Source of the DNA: UBA8337 sp963932545
Lineage (GTDB): Bacteria > Pseudomonadota > Alphaproteobacteria > RS24
Length of the DNA stretch: 64,000 nt
NCBI GenBank assembly: GCA_963932545.1
Contig: CAWVRH010000014.1
Coordinates: 3,112-67,111 of the forward strand
Direction: 5' to 3'
The position numbers and the translations under genes were made by a program. The notes below the pieces were generated by a model, which saw only the letters and a list, made by a program, of their open reading frames with translations, did not search any database and was not told where the DNA came from. Shown here piece by piece: positions 23,763-32,456 of the stretch. Every line of letters starts with the position of its first letter. Position 1 is the first letter of the stretch.

Positions 23763-24691
23763 GCAGCGTTCTCCACAAACCACTGATAGGCAGCCGACAG
23801 TCCGGTTTCAAGGTTGAGCTTATGGCGCCACCCAAGATTGTTTATTTTCGAGACATCTAGCAATTTTCGCGGCGTACCGTCGGGCTTGCTGGCGTCAAAG
23901 GCTAAACTGCCTTCAAAACCTACGGTCTTGGTAATCGCTTCGGCCAATTGGCGAATGGTGACATCTTCGCCTGTGCCCAAATTAATGTGGCTCATGTCAG
24001 AATAATGTTTGAGCAAAAAGACAATCCCAGCGGCGCAATCGTCTACGTGTAAAAATTCACGCATAACTTTGCCCGAGCCCCAGACTTCCATGGTCGCATC
24101 GCCGGCCAATTTGGCTTCATGGCATTTGCGCATAAGCGCTGGAATAACGTGGCTCGATTGCAAATCGAAATTATCGTAAGGGCCATAAAGATTGGTTGGC
24201 ATGGCCGAGATAAAGTCGACGCCATGCTGCTTGCGATAGGCTTGGCACATTTTAATGCCGGCAATCTTGGCGATGGCATACCACTCATTGGTTGGCTCTA
24301 GGGTGCCGGTCAGAAGCGCGTCTTCAGATATTGGCTGAGGCGCTAGCTTGGGGTAGATGCAGCTGCTGCCTAAAAACAAAAGCTTCTCCACGCCGCAATC
24401 GAAACTGGCGCGGATGAGGTTGGCTTCAATCATCAGATTGTCATAAATGAAATCGGCCGGATACGTATCATTGGCCAGAATACCGCCGACGCGCGCGGCG
24501 CAAACCACGATGGCATCTGGCTTATTGGCGGCCATCCAGGCTTCTACTTCGGATTGGCGAATGAGATCTGCGTCTTGGCGTTCAGCGGTGAGGACGGTGC
24601 AATTTTCAGCCGCCAAGGCTTTCACCACAGCGCGACCCACCATGCCATTATGGCCTGCTACATAGACCCGCTTTCCCGCAAGTTCGTACAT
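23759..24691 (-). CDS. fcl: GDP-L-fucose synthase
   Basis: This 310-residue extended SDR begins KRVYVAGHNGMVGRAVV and has LFLGSSCIYPKLAPQP, the YAIAKIAGIKMC catalytic Tyr-x3-Lys, MPTNLYGP and GSGKVMREFLHVDD. All are diagnostic of GDP-4-keto-6-deoxy-mannose 3,5-epimerase/4-reductase. It completes GDP-L-fucose from the Gmd product using NADPH. Its ATG shares a base with the gmd stop (TAATG), so the two are translated together. Length is typical of the family. Confidence 0.93.
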   Translation of the reverse strand: MYELAGKRVYVAGHNGMVGRAVVKALAAENCTVLTAERQDADLIRQSEVEAWMAANKPDAIVVCAARVGGILANDTYPADFIYDNLMIEANLIRASFDCGVEKLLFLGSSCIYPKLAPQPISEDALLTGTLEPTNEWYAIAKIAGIKMCQAYRKQHGVDFISAMPTNLYGPYDNFDLQSSHVIPALMRKCHEAKLAGDATMEVWGSGKVMREFLHVDDCAAGIVFLLKHYSDMSHINLGTGEDVTIRQLAEAITKTVGFEGSLAFDASKPDGTPRKLLDVSKINNLGWRHKLNLETGLSAAYQWFVENAA

Positions 24692-25764
24692 TAAAAGTCG
24701 GCCAGCTTGGTTGTGGGTTGGGGCTGTTGAGCATTGTGCAGAGCCACGGATACCATTTCGGATACCAACTCTTCTAATTCAATTTTGGCTTCCCATCCCA
24801 GCACGTCTTTGGCTTTTTTCGGGTTGCCGATGAGCAATTCCACTTCTGTTGGGCGGAAATAGCGCGGGTCAATCTCAACTAATGTTTTTCCGGTCTTGGC
24901 ATCTTTGCCCACTTCCTGAACATCTTTGCCTTCCCAGATAATCTCGCGATGGGTTTCGGCAAAGGCCAGCTCCACGAAACGACGAACGGTTTCTGTGCGG
25001 CCGGTCGCCAGCACAAAGTCATCGCCTACTTTATGGTTGATAATCGCGTGCATGCCTTCAACATATTCGCGCGCATGGCCCCAATCGCGTTTGGCATCCA
25101 AGTTGCCGAGATAGAGTTTTTCTCGGTGGCCTGCCTCAATGGCGGCTGCGGCCATAGCGATTTTTTGCGTCACAAAAGTTTCGCCACGCATCGGGCTTTC
25201 ATGGTTGAACAAAATACCGTTCGAGACATGCATGCCATAGGCTTCGCGATAATTGACGCAAATCCAATAGGCATAAAGTTTCGCCACCGCATAAGGACTG
25301 CGTGGGTAGAACGGGGTGGTTTCACTTTGTGGCACTTCTTGCACTTTACCGTAAAGCTCCGAAGTCGAAGCTTGATAGAAGCGGGTCTTTTCGACCAGAC
25401 CCAAAGTGCGAATGGCCTCTAAAAACCGTAGCGTGCCAAAAGCATCGGCATTGGCGGTATATTCGGCTGTCTCAAAGCTCACTTGCACATGGCTTTGGGC
25501 GGCCAGATTATAAATCTCATCTGGTTCGATTGATTGCACCAAGCGCATGATGTTGCTGCTGTCGGTCATATCGCCGTAATGCATGTGGAAGCTGTTTTCG
25601 CTGTCGTGAGGGTCGGCGTAAATACCATCGACACGCTGTGTGTTAAACGACGAAGCGCGGCGTTTCATGCCATGGACTTCATAGCCTTTGCCAAGCAAAA
25701 GGCGGGCTAGGTAGGCGCCGTCTTGACCCGTTACACCGGTAATAAGAGCTTTTTTCTGTGCCAC
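24691..25764 (-). CDS. gmd: GDP-mannose 4,6-dehydratase
   Basis: This 357-residue protein has GVTGQDGAYLARLLL (NADP binding), YGDMTDSSN, NLAAQSHV, the catalytic QASTSELYG and YAVAKLYAYW, then GNLDAKRDWGHAREYV. All are Gmd hallmarks. It turns GDP-D-mannose into GDP-4-keto-6-deoxymannose, the first committed step to GDP-L-fucose. It starts with GTG at 25764, preceded six bases upstream by GGAG on the minus strand. It is the first gene of the minus-strand gmd-fcl-GT4 unit and diverges from a second Gmd-like gene. Confidence 0.94.
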   Translation of the reverse strand: MAQKKALITGVTGQDGAYLARLLLGKGYEVHGMKRRASSFNTQRVDGIYADPHDSENSFHMHYGDMTDSSNIMRLVQSIEPDEIYNLAAQSHVQVSFETAEYTANADAFGTLRFLEAIRTLGLVEKTRFYQASTSELYGKVQEVPQSETTPFYPRSPYAVAKLYAYWICVNYREAYGMHVSNGILFNHESPMRGETFVTQKIAMAAAAIEAGHREKLYLGNLDAKRDWGHAREYVEGMHAIINHKVGDDFVLATGRTETVRRFVELAFAETHREIIWEGKDVQEVGKDAKTGKTLVEIDPRYFRPTEVELLIGNPKKAKDVLGWEAKIELEELVSEMVSVALHNAQQPQPTTKLADF

Positions 25765-25860
25765 GATAATCTCCGCAATTTACAATATATAAGTAACGTC
25801 TTTATTAGGTATCGCGTTCGCGAGGATTTGTCTATTGCCGTGCTGGTCTCTCCATTGTCG

Positions 25861-25887
25861 TTGCACATCAAGGGCAGATTGTATAGT
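25861..25887 (+). promoter_or_regulatory. weak candidate promoter for the second gmd-like gene
   Basis: TTGCAC (25861-25866) and TATAGT (25882-25887) are 15 bp apart in the 153-bp divergent region between the two Gmd-type genes, 30 bp before the GTG start at 25918. The -10 is good, and the spacing is short. Confidence 0.33.
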
Positions 25888-25917
25888 TTGCCATCAGCCC
25901 AAACAGAAGAGTGACAA

Positions 25918-26955
25918 GTGACCCAAAAAACCGCCCTGATAACCGGAATAACTGGTCAAGATGGAGCTTATCTTGCCCGCTTGCTGGTCGATAAAGGCTA
26001 TCGCGTGGTCGGAGCCGTGCGACGCAGCTCGACCCTAAACCTGCCCCGATTGGTATCGCTGGAAGTGGCGCAAGAGGTCGAGCTGAAAACGCTCGATATG
26101 CAGGACTTCACTTCTATCGTGCGCCTTATCGAAGAGGTTGGGCCAGATGAGATATATAATCTCGGCGGGCAAAGCTCGGTGCAAGCCAGTTTCCAGCAAC
26201 CGCTTTATACCGGAGAAACCTCTGGCATGGGGTGTTTGCGGCTCATGGAAGCGGTCAAATTAGTGCAGCCAGAGGCGCGTATATTTGAGGCCTCGAGTAG
26301 TGAGATTTTTGGCCTGAAAGGTAGTGGCATGGTAAATGAAAGCCAAGACTTTCATCCGCGCTCGCCTTATGGGGTGGCCAAATTATTTGCCTATTGGGCT
26401 GTGGTTAATTATCGCGAAGCCTATGGGTTGCATGTTTCAAACGGCATTATGTTCAACCATGAAAGCCCTTTGCGCGGCATGGAATTTGTTACCCGCAAGA
26501 TTACCGCAACCTTGGCGCAAATCGCCTCTGGCGGACAACAGACCTTACTGCTGGGCAATCTTAACAATGCGCGCGATTGGGGCTTTGCGGGCGATTACGT
26601 GGAGGCCATGTGGGCTATGCTGCAGCAGCCCGAAGCCGATAATTATGTTATCGCCACAGGAAAAACCCACACCGTGAAACAATTTGTCGAGCTGGCCGCA
26701 AAAGCGGTCGGATTGGATATTGAATTTGAAGGCGAGGGCCTTGAGGCCAAAGGCATGGACCGGAAAACGGGCCGCCAAATGGTTGGGGTTAGTGAAAGTT
26801 TCTATCGGCCGAGCGAGCCAGACCCAATGGTGGGCGACGCCAGCAAAGCCAAAGAAAAATTGAATTGGGAACCCAGAGTGGATTTTGAAGAGCTGGTAAC
26901 AATGATGGCGCAAAGCGATTTGAAACGCGCGGGCAAAGAACAGGCTTGGTACTAA
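25918..26955 (+). CDS. second GDP-mannose 4,6-dehydratase-like protein
   Basis: The 345-residue protein is a clear paralogue of the neighbouring Gmd. It has GITGQDGAYLARLLV, LDMQDFTSI, NLGGQSSVQ, EASSSEIFG, YGVAKLFAYW, GNLNNARDWGFAGDYV and SEPDPMVGDASKAKE. The catalytic residues are kept (Ser, Glu, Tyr-x3-Lys), but several loops differ from the 357-residue copy, for instance the segment after VGAVRRSS. It probably acts on a GDP-hexose, perhaps feeding D-rhamnose or an amino-sugar branch instead of fucose. The start is GTG. Its stop overlaps the next gene's ATG (TAATG). Confidence 0.83.
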   Translation: MTQKTALITGITGQDGAYLARLLVDKGYRVVGAVRRSSTLNLPRLVSLEVAQEVELKTLDMQDFTSIVRLIEEVGPDEIYNLGGQSSVQASFQQPLYTGETSGMGCLRLMEAVKLVQPEARIFEASSSEIFGLKGSGMVNESQDFHPRSPYGVAKLFAYWAVVNYREAYGLHVSNGIMFNHESPLRGMEFVTRKITATLAQIASGGQQTLLLGNLNNARDWGFAGDYVEAMWAMLQQPEADNYVIATGKTHTVKQFVELAAKAVGLDIEFEGEGLEAKGMDRKTGRQMVGVSESFYRPSEPDPMVGDASKAKEKLNWEPRVDFEELVTMMAQSDLKRAGKEQAWY

Positions 26956-27701
26956 TGACAGATAAACCTTCGAACGAAAAAACCTCCAAGAAACAAAAAA
27001 CCGCCGCCGCATGGGTGCATGTGTTTACCGCCACGGGTCTTATTCCGGCGATGTTTTCTGTGGATGCCATTTGGCAAGGGGAGGCCTATTTGGCGCTACT
27101 CTGGTTAGCCGTGGCTATGATTGTTGATGGTTTGGACGGCCCCTTGGCGCGCCGCATGGAAGTGTCAAAGCATCTGCCGCAAATCGATGGTGCCATTCTC
27201 GATCATGTCATCGATTATGTGTCTTATTGCTTTATACCGGCTCTGATTGTTTATCGGTTTGATTTAGTGCCGGAAGGCTGGGCTATTGCGGCGACGTCTG
27301 TTTTATTGATGTCTTCGCTTTATACTTTTGCCAATCGCGAGCTGAAGACAGTCTCGAATGATTTTCGAGGGTTTCCCGCGCTTTGGAACATTGTTGTGTT
27401 CTATATGATTATGTTCGAAACCAGCCCAATGACCAATTTGGGACTGATTGTATTTCTATCCATCATGGTTTTTGCCCCCATCTTGGTGGCGCATCCGATA
27501 CGAGTTGTTTCTATGCGACGCCTAACCATTCCGGCTTTGATTGTCTGGACAGTCTTGGTGGGGGTTTATTTATGGAATGGCCATCAAGGTGGTGGCTTGG
27601 CTGAGCTGCCAGTTTCTATTCGAATTTTATTTTGGGCTCTGTCGTTTTATTTTGTTTTTCTAAGTGCGTGGCGTTCGGTTAAACTGGCAGGAGAAAAATA
27701 A
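26955..27701 (+). CDS. pcs: phosphatidylcholine synthase-like CDP-alcohol phosphatidyltransferase
   Basis: The 248-residue membrane protein contains the CDP-alcohol phosphotransferase signature DG-x2-GPLARR ... DGAILDHVIDY, with the spaced aspartates. The flanking layout (AAAWVHVFTATGL at the start, LPQIDGAILDHVIDYVSYCFIPA in the middle) is that of bacterial Pcs. Pcs condenses CDP-diacylglycerol with choline to give phosphatidylcholine in the inner membrane. About seven hydrophobic helices follow. The ATG shares one base with the stop of the second gmd-like gene, an unexpected coupling of lipid and nucleotide-sugar synthesis. A TTG nine bases upstream is less likely. Confidence 0.8.
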   Translation: MTDKPSNEKTSKKQKTAAAWVHVFTATGLIPAMFSVDAIWQGEAYLALLWLAVAMIVDGLDGPLARRMEVSKHLPQIDGAILDHVIDYVSYCFIPALIVYRFDLVPEGWAIAATSVLLMSSLYTFANRELKTVSNDFRGFPALWNIVVFYMIMFETSPMTNLGLIVFLSIMVFAPILVAHPIRVVSMRRLTIPALIVWTVLVGVYLWNGHQGGGLAELPVSIRILFWALSFYFVFLSAWRSVKLAGEK

Positions 27702-27710
27702 CAGAATGGA

Positions 27711-28997
27711 ATGCAAGTGACTTTAGAGAAAGATACTTTTACCTCGGCCACAGAACGCCGGCGCGGCATGATTTTGCTGTTCGTCAGCTTGATGGCCCTT
27801 GGTATGGGGCAGTCTTTATTTTTTGCTATTTTCCCGCCTGTCGCGAGAGACTTAGGACTTAGCGAAATTCAAGTTAGTGCTATTTTCACGCTTTCTGCGG
27901 TTTTATGGGTGGTGATGAGCCCGTTTTGGGGGCGGCGTAGTGATGTTTGGGGCCGCAAACCGGTCATCCTGCTAGGGCTTGCGGGCTTTGGAATATCCAC
28001 TGGCGGCTTCGGTATTCTGCTAGTTTTGGGCGATGAGGGCATTCTGCCGCTGATGAGCCTCTATATATTAATGATTTTAGTGCGGGCAATTTTCGGCCTC
28101 TTGGGCTCGGGCACGCCCTCGGCTGCACAAGCCTATATTGCGGATCGCACCTCGCGCGAAGAACGCACCAGCGGCGTTGCCGCCATTGGAGCCGCCTTTG
28201 GCATGGGCACGATTTTGGGCCCAGGTTTTGCGGCAGCTTTGGCGGCTTATCATTTATTGGCGCCATTTTTCGCACTGGCAATTTTTGCGCTGGGCGGGGC
28301 CATTGCCATCGCGATGTTTTTGCCCGAGCGACGCAGACCCGCAGGAAGCTATAAGCAAGGCCCGCGCCTGAAGGTTTTTGATAAACGCATTCGGCTGTTC
28401 TTATTCATGGGCGTGGCGGTTTCCACCACCAGCGCGGCGATTATGCAAGTGGCCGCTTTTTTTGTGATGGATACGATGCATTTGAGCGGGCAAGAAACCG
28501 CGCAAGTGGTGGGCGTGGCTATGATGTCTATGGCGATGGCGACTTTATTTGCGCAATTGGTGGTTATTCCCCGCCTTCACGCCTCGGTCCGCAGTCTTTT
28601 ATTTTGGGGCATTTTAATCAATACCATCGGCATATCTTTGCTTATTTTGCCGATGAATTCCGGCCTCTTTGCGCTGTCCCTTACTTTGCAGGGCTTTGGC
28701 AGTGGGCTTATGCGTCCGGCTGTAGCGGCGGGCGGATCGCTGGCGGTGACACCCGAAGAACAAGGTGCGGTGGCTGGGTTGAACAGCTCGACCGCGGCGG
28801 TAGGGATTATCTTTGTGCCTATCTTTATTATGCCGCTTTATCTGATTGCGCCAACGGGCCCGTTTGTGGTGGCTCTGGTTTTATCAATCGTCATGCTGTT
28901 TACCACGCGCTCGTCGCAGTTTGATATGCTGGAAGCTAAAATCGACGTGGATGAAGTGGAAGAAGAAACGCTGTCGCGCCCTTCTGGCCATCAGTAA
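27711..28997 (+). CDS. major facilitator superfamily transporter
   Basis: This 428-residue protein has twelve hydrophobic helices. The MFS loop 2-3 signature appears as FWGRRSDVWGRKPVILLG, and a loop 8-9 region separates the two halves. The pattern fits the drug/metabolite efflux (DHA1) branch. The C-terminal tail is acidic. It follows the Pcs-like gene by 9 bp in the same direction and may be co-transcribed. The substrate cannot be read from the sequence. A convergent hydrolase gene ends 20 bp away. Confidence 0.87.
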   Translation: MQVTLEKDTFTSATERRRGMILLFVSLMALGMGQSLFFAIFPPVARDLGLSEIQVSAIFTLSAVLWVVMSPFWGRRSDVWGRKPVILLGLAGFGISTGGFGILLVLGDEGILPLMSLYILMILVRAIFGLLGSGTPSAAQAYIADRTSREERTSGVAAIGAAFGMGTILGPGFAAALAAYHLLAPFFALAIFALGGAIAIAMFLPERRRPAGSYKQGPRLKVFDKRIRLFLFMGVAVSTTSAAIMQVAAFFVMDTMHLSGQETAQVVGVAMMSMAMATLFAQLVVIPRLHASVRSLLFWGILINTIGISLLILPMNSGLFALSLTLQGFGSGLMRPAVAAGGSLAVTPEEQGAVAGLNSSTAAVGIIFVPIFIMPLYLIAPTGPFVVALVLSIVMLFTTRSSQFDMLEAKIDVDEVEEETLSRPSGHQ

Positions 28998-29017
28998 AGC
29001 CTCAACCCAAAATTTGC

Positions 29018-29992
29018 CTAGAAAACGTCTTGCGCTTTCCAAGCCTGCATTTGCAAAACCAACGTCGAGGCAAAAGCCAGCGGTTGGTCTAGCAACACAT
29101 GGTGGCGGGCGCCCAGCAGGTCAAAGTGCGGGGCATCAGGGCGCAAGGACTGCATGAAAGCAATAACGTCTTGGCGACTAATTTTTTCGTAATCACCAGC
29201 CAGCTCGCCATACATGCAAGAAAGAGGCAGCGGCAGGTTTTGATACATTTGGGCCCAATCATTGCCGATCGGAAAATTGCGATACATGTGCGGGTCAAAC
29301 TTCCACGTCCAACCGCCTTCGACTTCGCGCAGTGAATGCGCGCCGATGTAATCGACGATGAACTGATTGGCGCACGGCTGCTCGGGTTGCAGACGGAAGC
29401 GACCGAGGGCTGTGTCGTAATCTTCATAGACGCGTGTGTCCATGGTTGGACGCGGACGCAGATCGCCGTTTTCGTCTTCTTCCATGTACCATTCTTCTTG
29501 CGCGTGCGGGGGTTTGACGTAGAAGTCGCAAATCATCAAGGCAGCCAACTCTTGCGCAAAACTATGGGCTGTGATGAGCGATACCATGCCGCCCATACTG
29601 TGGCCGATGAGCACTGGTTTGGATGAGAAATTCGCATCGCGAATCATGGTGATGACCGCTTCTGCCATAATTTCGCGCTTGTAAGCTTGAAGCCAGCCGC
29701 TGTCGCCCATGCCCGGCAGGTCGAGTGCGATGACGTTGTAGTAGGGGGTCAGCTGCGGGGCGATGAAATCATACCAACGCGCATGCGCGCCGCCGCCATG
29801 CACGAGCACCATATTGGGGGCGTCTACGCTGGGGCCATCCCATCTGCGGTAATGCAATTTGGTGTCTTGAAAGGCGACGTAATGGTCTTGCGGTGTTTGG
29901 GCAATAGCCTTTTGAAACCACTCGGGCTCAAAATCAACAAGTTCGCCTTTGGGCAGCAAATCTTGCTGGCCCCCATTTAACGCTTTCATCAC
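29018..29992 (-). CDS. alpha/beta hydrolase
   Basis: The 324-residue protein has the fold's oxyanion segment VLVHGGGAHARWYD, the nucleophile elbow GHSMGGM, and a C-terminal LLGARHHVLLDQP carrying the catalytic His. There is no signal peptide. The sequence is typical of carbon-carbon or ester hydrolases acting on small substrates. It is transcribed alone, convergent with the MFS gene and divergent from rpmJ. The substrate is unknown. Two adjacent ATG codons (29992, 29989) are possible starts. Confidence 0.83.
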   Translation of the reverse strand: MMKALNGGQQDLLPKGELVDFEPEWFQKAIAQTPQDHYVAFQDTKLHYRRWDGPSVDAPNMVLVHGGGAHARWYDFIAPQLTPYYNVIALDLPGMGDSGWLQAYKREIMAEAVITMIRDANFSSKPVLIGHSMGGMVSLITAHSFAQELAALMICDFYVKPPHAQEEWYMEEDENGDLRPRPTMDTRVYEDYDTALGRFRLQPEQPCANQFIVDYIGAHSLREVEGGWTWKFDPHMYRNFPIGNDWAQMYQNLPLPLSCMYGELAGDYEKISRQDVIAFMQSLRPDAPHFDLLGARHHVLLDQPLAFASTLVLQMQAWKAQDVF

Positions 29993-30101
29993 TCAGCTCC
30001 TGATTGCGGGAAAAGATGGCCAGAAATTACACCATTTCGCCGCCTTGCCAAGCCTGTTTTATAGACCTGTGGAAGCGCACGTGTTTGTCTGTTTGGGCCG
30101 C

Positions 30102-30130
30102 TTGACAGCTGGGCGCTTGTCCCATATGTT
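30102..30130 (+). promoter_or_regulatory. candidate promoter for rpmJ
   Basis: A consensus TTGACA (30102-30107) is followed after 17 bp by TATGTT (30125-30130), about 45 bp before the rpmJ ATG. The -10 is modest, but spacing and position are good. Confidence 0.5.
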
Positions 30131-30176
30131 CTCGGCTTCTGGGGAACGCCCCCAACAAAAACTTATGGAGCCGACG

Positions 30177-30302
30177 ATGAAAGTCCGCAATTCGCTTAAA
30201 TCCTTGCGTGATCGCCACCAGAAAAATCAGCTGGTGCGCCGCCGTGGTCGTCTATACATCATCAACAAAACAAATAAGCGTTTCAAAGCCCGCCAAGGTT
30301 AA
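30177..30302 (+). CDS. rpmJ: 50S ribosomal protein L36
   Basis: The 41-residue basic protein MKVRNSLKSLRDRH...KTNKRFKARQG is bL36 of the long, zinc-independent form. The four metal-binding residues of the short form are absent, as is usual in alphaproteobacteria. GGAG at 30167-30170 lies six bases before the ATG. The gene stands alone after a candidate promoter, and a hydrolase gene follows 39 bp later. It binds 23S rRNA late in large-subunit assembly. Confidence 0.95.
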   Translation: MKVRNSLKSLRDRHQKNQLVRRRGRLYIINKTNKRFKARQG

Positions 30303-30328
30303 GCAATTCCCGGTTTGGTGCGCCTTTT

Positions 30329-30335
30329 AAAGGAG
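30329..30335 (+). promoter_or_regulatory. ribosome binding site that fixes a start
   Basis: AAAGGAG lies six bases before ATG 30342. An in-frame GTG at 30315 is upstream of this site and therefore unlikely to be the start. Confidence 0.75.
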
Positions 30336-30341
30336 AGCGTC

Positions 30342-31376
30342 ATGAGCGGTCTTATTGTTAAAGTTTTGGTTAGCGTCTTCGCTATTATCTTCGTTTTAGG
30401 CATCGGTCTTTGGTTGCATGATATTCGTGTACGTAGCCAATTGCTGTCGAATTTGCCCCCGCAAGGACAATTTATCGAGACCGATAATGCCACGCTGCAT
30501 TATTTGCGTCGTGACTGGGACACTCCAAATAAGAAATCAAAAAAACAGCCCGTCTTCGTGCTTATTCATGGCTCGAGCGCCAATGCGCAAGACATGATGC
30601 TGGCCTTGGGCGAGAGCCTATCTCCCCATGGCACGGTTTTGGCCTTCGACCGCCCGGGAATTGGTCGCTCGCTGAACAAAATAGACAATCTGGAAATGTC
30701 GGATCCGCGCAAACAGGCGCGTGAAATTCATCAAGCAGTGCAAGCCTTAGGGTTTGAGCAGCCGGTTGTGATTGGGCAAAGCTGGGGCGGCTCTGTCGCT
30801 TTGGCCTATGCGCATAGTATGGGGCCTGAAATCACCGGTTCGATTATGCTGGCACCGCCGATTATTCCCTGGTATGGCCCCGATTTTTGGGCCTATCGCT
30901 TGGCCACGACGCCAATTATCGGCACGATTTTCACCCATATCACGCTGGGTAAATATGGCGCGACGCAACTCGATTCGGGCGCTGCTGGGGCTGCGCACCC
31001 AGAAGTGACGCCAGATGGATATGTAAGAGACAGCGCACTGGCGCTTATTTTGCAGCCCAAAGCCTTTATCACCAATGCGGTTTATGCACTGAACTTGCGC
31101 CATCATTTGGCCGATATGCAGACCACTTACGAAGATATGCCGGGCACGCAAGGTAAATTGATGATTTTGCATGGCGATAGCGACCCAACCGTTTCTATTC
31201 ATTACAACGCGATGCCATTTTTGGCTAAACGACCCGATGCCGAGCTGATCGAACTGGTTGGCGCTGGGCATTTGCTACACCATACTTGGAGGGCGGAAAT
31301 TACCGCTCAGGTTTTGCGCTTTCTCAAAGATGGCAAAGTGACCTCTGGCAAGCATCAGCTTGTCAAAGCGAAATAG
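30342..31376 (+). CDS. alpha/beta hydrolase with N-terminal membrane anchor
   Basis: The first 25 residues of this 344-residue protein form a hydrophobic anchor (VLVSVFAIIFVLGIGLWL). An alpha/beta hydrolase domain follows: FVLIHGSSANAQD (oxyanion), AFDRPGIGRS, the nucleophile elbow IGQSWGGSV, the Asp region LHGDSDPTVS and His in VGAGHLLHHTW. The active domain probably faces the periplasm. The substrate is unknown. The N-formylglutamate amidohydrolase-type gene follows with a 16-bp gap. Confidence 0.83.
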   Translation: MSGLIVKVLVSVFAIIFVLGIGLWLHDIRVRSQLLSNLPPQGQFIETDNATLHYLRRDWDTPNKKSKKQPVFVLIHGSSANAQDMMLALGESLSPHGTVLAFDRPGIGRSLNKIDNLEMSDPRKQAREIHQAVQALGFEQPVVIGQSWGGSVALAYAHSMGPEITGSIMLAPPIIPWYGPDFWAYRLATTPIIGTIFTHITLGKYGATQLDSGAAGAAHPEVTPDGYVRDSALALILQPKAFITNAVYALNLRHHLADMQTTYEDMPGTQGKLMILHGDSDPTVSIHYNAMPFLAKRPDAELIELVGAGHLLHHTWRAEITAQVLRFLKDGKVTSGKHQLVKAK

Positions 31377-31392
31377 GGGCTCTGGGCGTATC

Positions 31393-32211
31393 ATGTCTGC
31401 TGCCTCCGAGGTGCCTGCCTTTTTAACCCGTCATTTGGACGGCGATAGACGCTTTCTCATTCTTTGCGACCATGCCAGTAATTATATTCCGCCAGAGTTG
31501 AACGGTCTCGGCCTCGCGTCAGACGAGTTAAACCGACACATTGCCTATGACCCCGGCGCTTTGCCCGTGGCCATACGGATTTCTGAAGCTTTGGGTTGCC
31601 CTTTGGTGGCATCGCAATTTTCGCGCCTATTGATTGACCCCAATCGGGGCTTGGATGACCCGACTTTGGTTATGAAACTATCCGATGGGGCGATTATTCC
31701 GGCCAATGCTAAGGTCGATCCGTTTCAAGATAAAACCCAATGGCAAGCGCGGGTGGCGCGGTTTTACACGCCTTACAATCAGGCGATTGAGGCGGCGATT
31801 GCTGCTGCCAAAGCCGACGGCATAGCCCCGATTATTATGGCCATGCACAGTTTCACGCCTGTTTGGCGCGGGCAGCCTCGACCATGGCATGCGGCGGTTC
31901 TGTGGGATAAGGACGACCGCCTGAAGGAAGTGGTGGACGCCTATATGGCCGAGCTGCCCGAGGTTTGCTATGGCGATAACACGCCTTATTCAGGCCGTTT
32001 GAAAGAGGATTGCCTGTATCGTCATGGCACGCAAAACGGTTTGGCGCATGCGCTGATTGAGTTGCGGCAAGACGAGGTGGCAGAGGCGGCAGGGCAGGAT
32101 AAATGGGCGGCGCATATGGTGGCTATTTTGCAACGCGCGGGTGCGCTAGAGGGGCTGGGGCGGCAAAGCTTTTACGGCTCCGTGCATGATGAGCAAGCCG
32201 GCCAAGATTAG
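31393..32211 (+). CDS. N-formylglutamate amidohydrolase-family protein
   Basis: The 272-residue protein contains ILCDHASNYIPPEL, IAYDPGALPVA, SRLLIDPNRGL and AMHSFTPVWRG, the ordered motifs of the FGase family (HutG-type deformylases). They include the metal-binding Asp/His of CDHA and the MHSF histidine. The family hydrolyses N-formyl-L-glutamate or related N-acyl amino acids. No other histidine-degradation gene is near, so the physiological substrate is open. The ATG at 31393 is preferred to an upstream TTG inside the preceding gene. Confidence 0.87.
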   Translation: MSAASEVPAFLTRHLDGDRRFLILCDHASNYIPPELNGLGLASDELNRHIAYDPGALPVAIRISEALGCPLVASQFSRLLIDPNRGLDDPTLVMKLSDGAIIPANAKVDPFQDKTQWQARVARFYTPYNQAIEAAIAAAKADGIAPIIMAMHSFTPVWRGQPRPWHAAVLWDKDDRLKEVVDAYMAELPEVCYGDNTPYSGRLKEDCLYRHGTQNGLAHALIELRQDEVAEAAGQDKWAAHMVAILQRAGALEGLGRQSFYGSVHDEQAGQD

Positions 32212-32225
32212 ATGAAAACACAGGC

Positions 32226-32253
32226 TTGCTCAGACGCAGGCATCTGCTATATT
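32226..32253 (+). promoter_or_regulatory. candidate promoter for the coxIV-like/pnt cluster
   Basis: TTGCTC (32226-32231) and TATATT (32248-32253) are 16 bp apart, 30 bp before the start of the small subunit IV gene. The -10 is good and the -35 poor. Confidence 0.4.
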
Positions 32254-32272
32254 CGCGGCCATATTCAAGCTT

Positions 32273-32280
32273 GGAGGTGA
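32273..32280 (+). promoter_or_regulatory. extended Shine-Dalgarno sequence
   Basis: GGAGGTGA, an eight-base complement to the 3' end of 16S rRNA, lies just before ATG 32283 and sets the start of the 50-codon gene. Confidence 0.75.
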
Positions 32281-32282
32281 TT

Positions 32283-32435
32283 ATGAGTGATGACACGAAC
32301 AGCCAAGAGTGGGGCGACGAAATGAACCGCCCTGAACATGAAAGCACCTATGAGAGTTTTCTGGCCTTTTCTAAATGGGGCTCCATTGGCGTCGCATTAA
32401 TTTTGGTGTTTCTGCTCGTATTTGTTTACGACTAG
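32283..32435 (+). CDS. aa3-type cytochrome c oxidase subunit IV-like protein
   Basis: The 50-residue protein has a hydrophilic N-terminus, the conserved HESTYESFLAFSKWGS segment, and one C-terminal membrane helix ending at VYD. This is the bacterial aa3-oxidase subunit IV family. In alphaproteobacteria this small subunit is bound to aa3 oxidase in the inner membrane, and its role is unclear. No other oxidase gene is here. The gene lies 65 bp upstream of pntAA and may share its transcript. Confidence 0.87.
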   Translation: MSDDTNSQEWGDEMNRPEHESTYESFLAFSKWGSIGVALILVFLLVFVYD

Positions 32436-32456
32436 ACCCTAATCTTGACGACCTGT

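Noticed and set aside
27711..28997. MFS gene as a glycan flippase
   Set aside because: The signature loop matches drug/metabolite efflux MFS; glycan flippases of the Wzx type have a different pattern.
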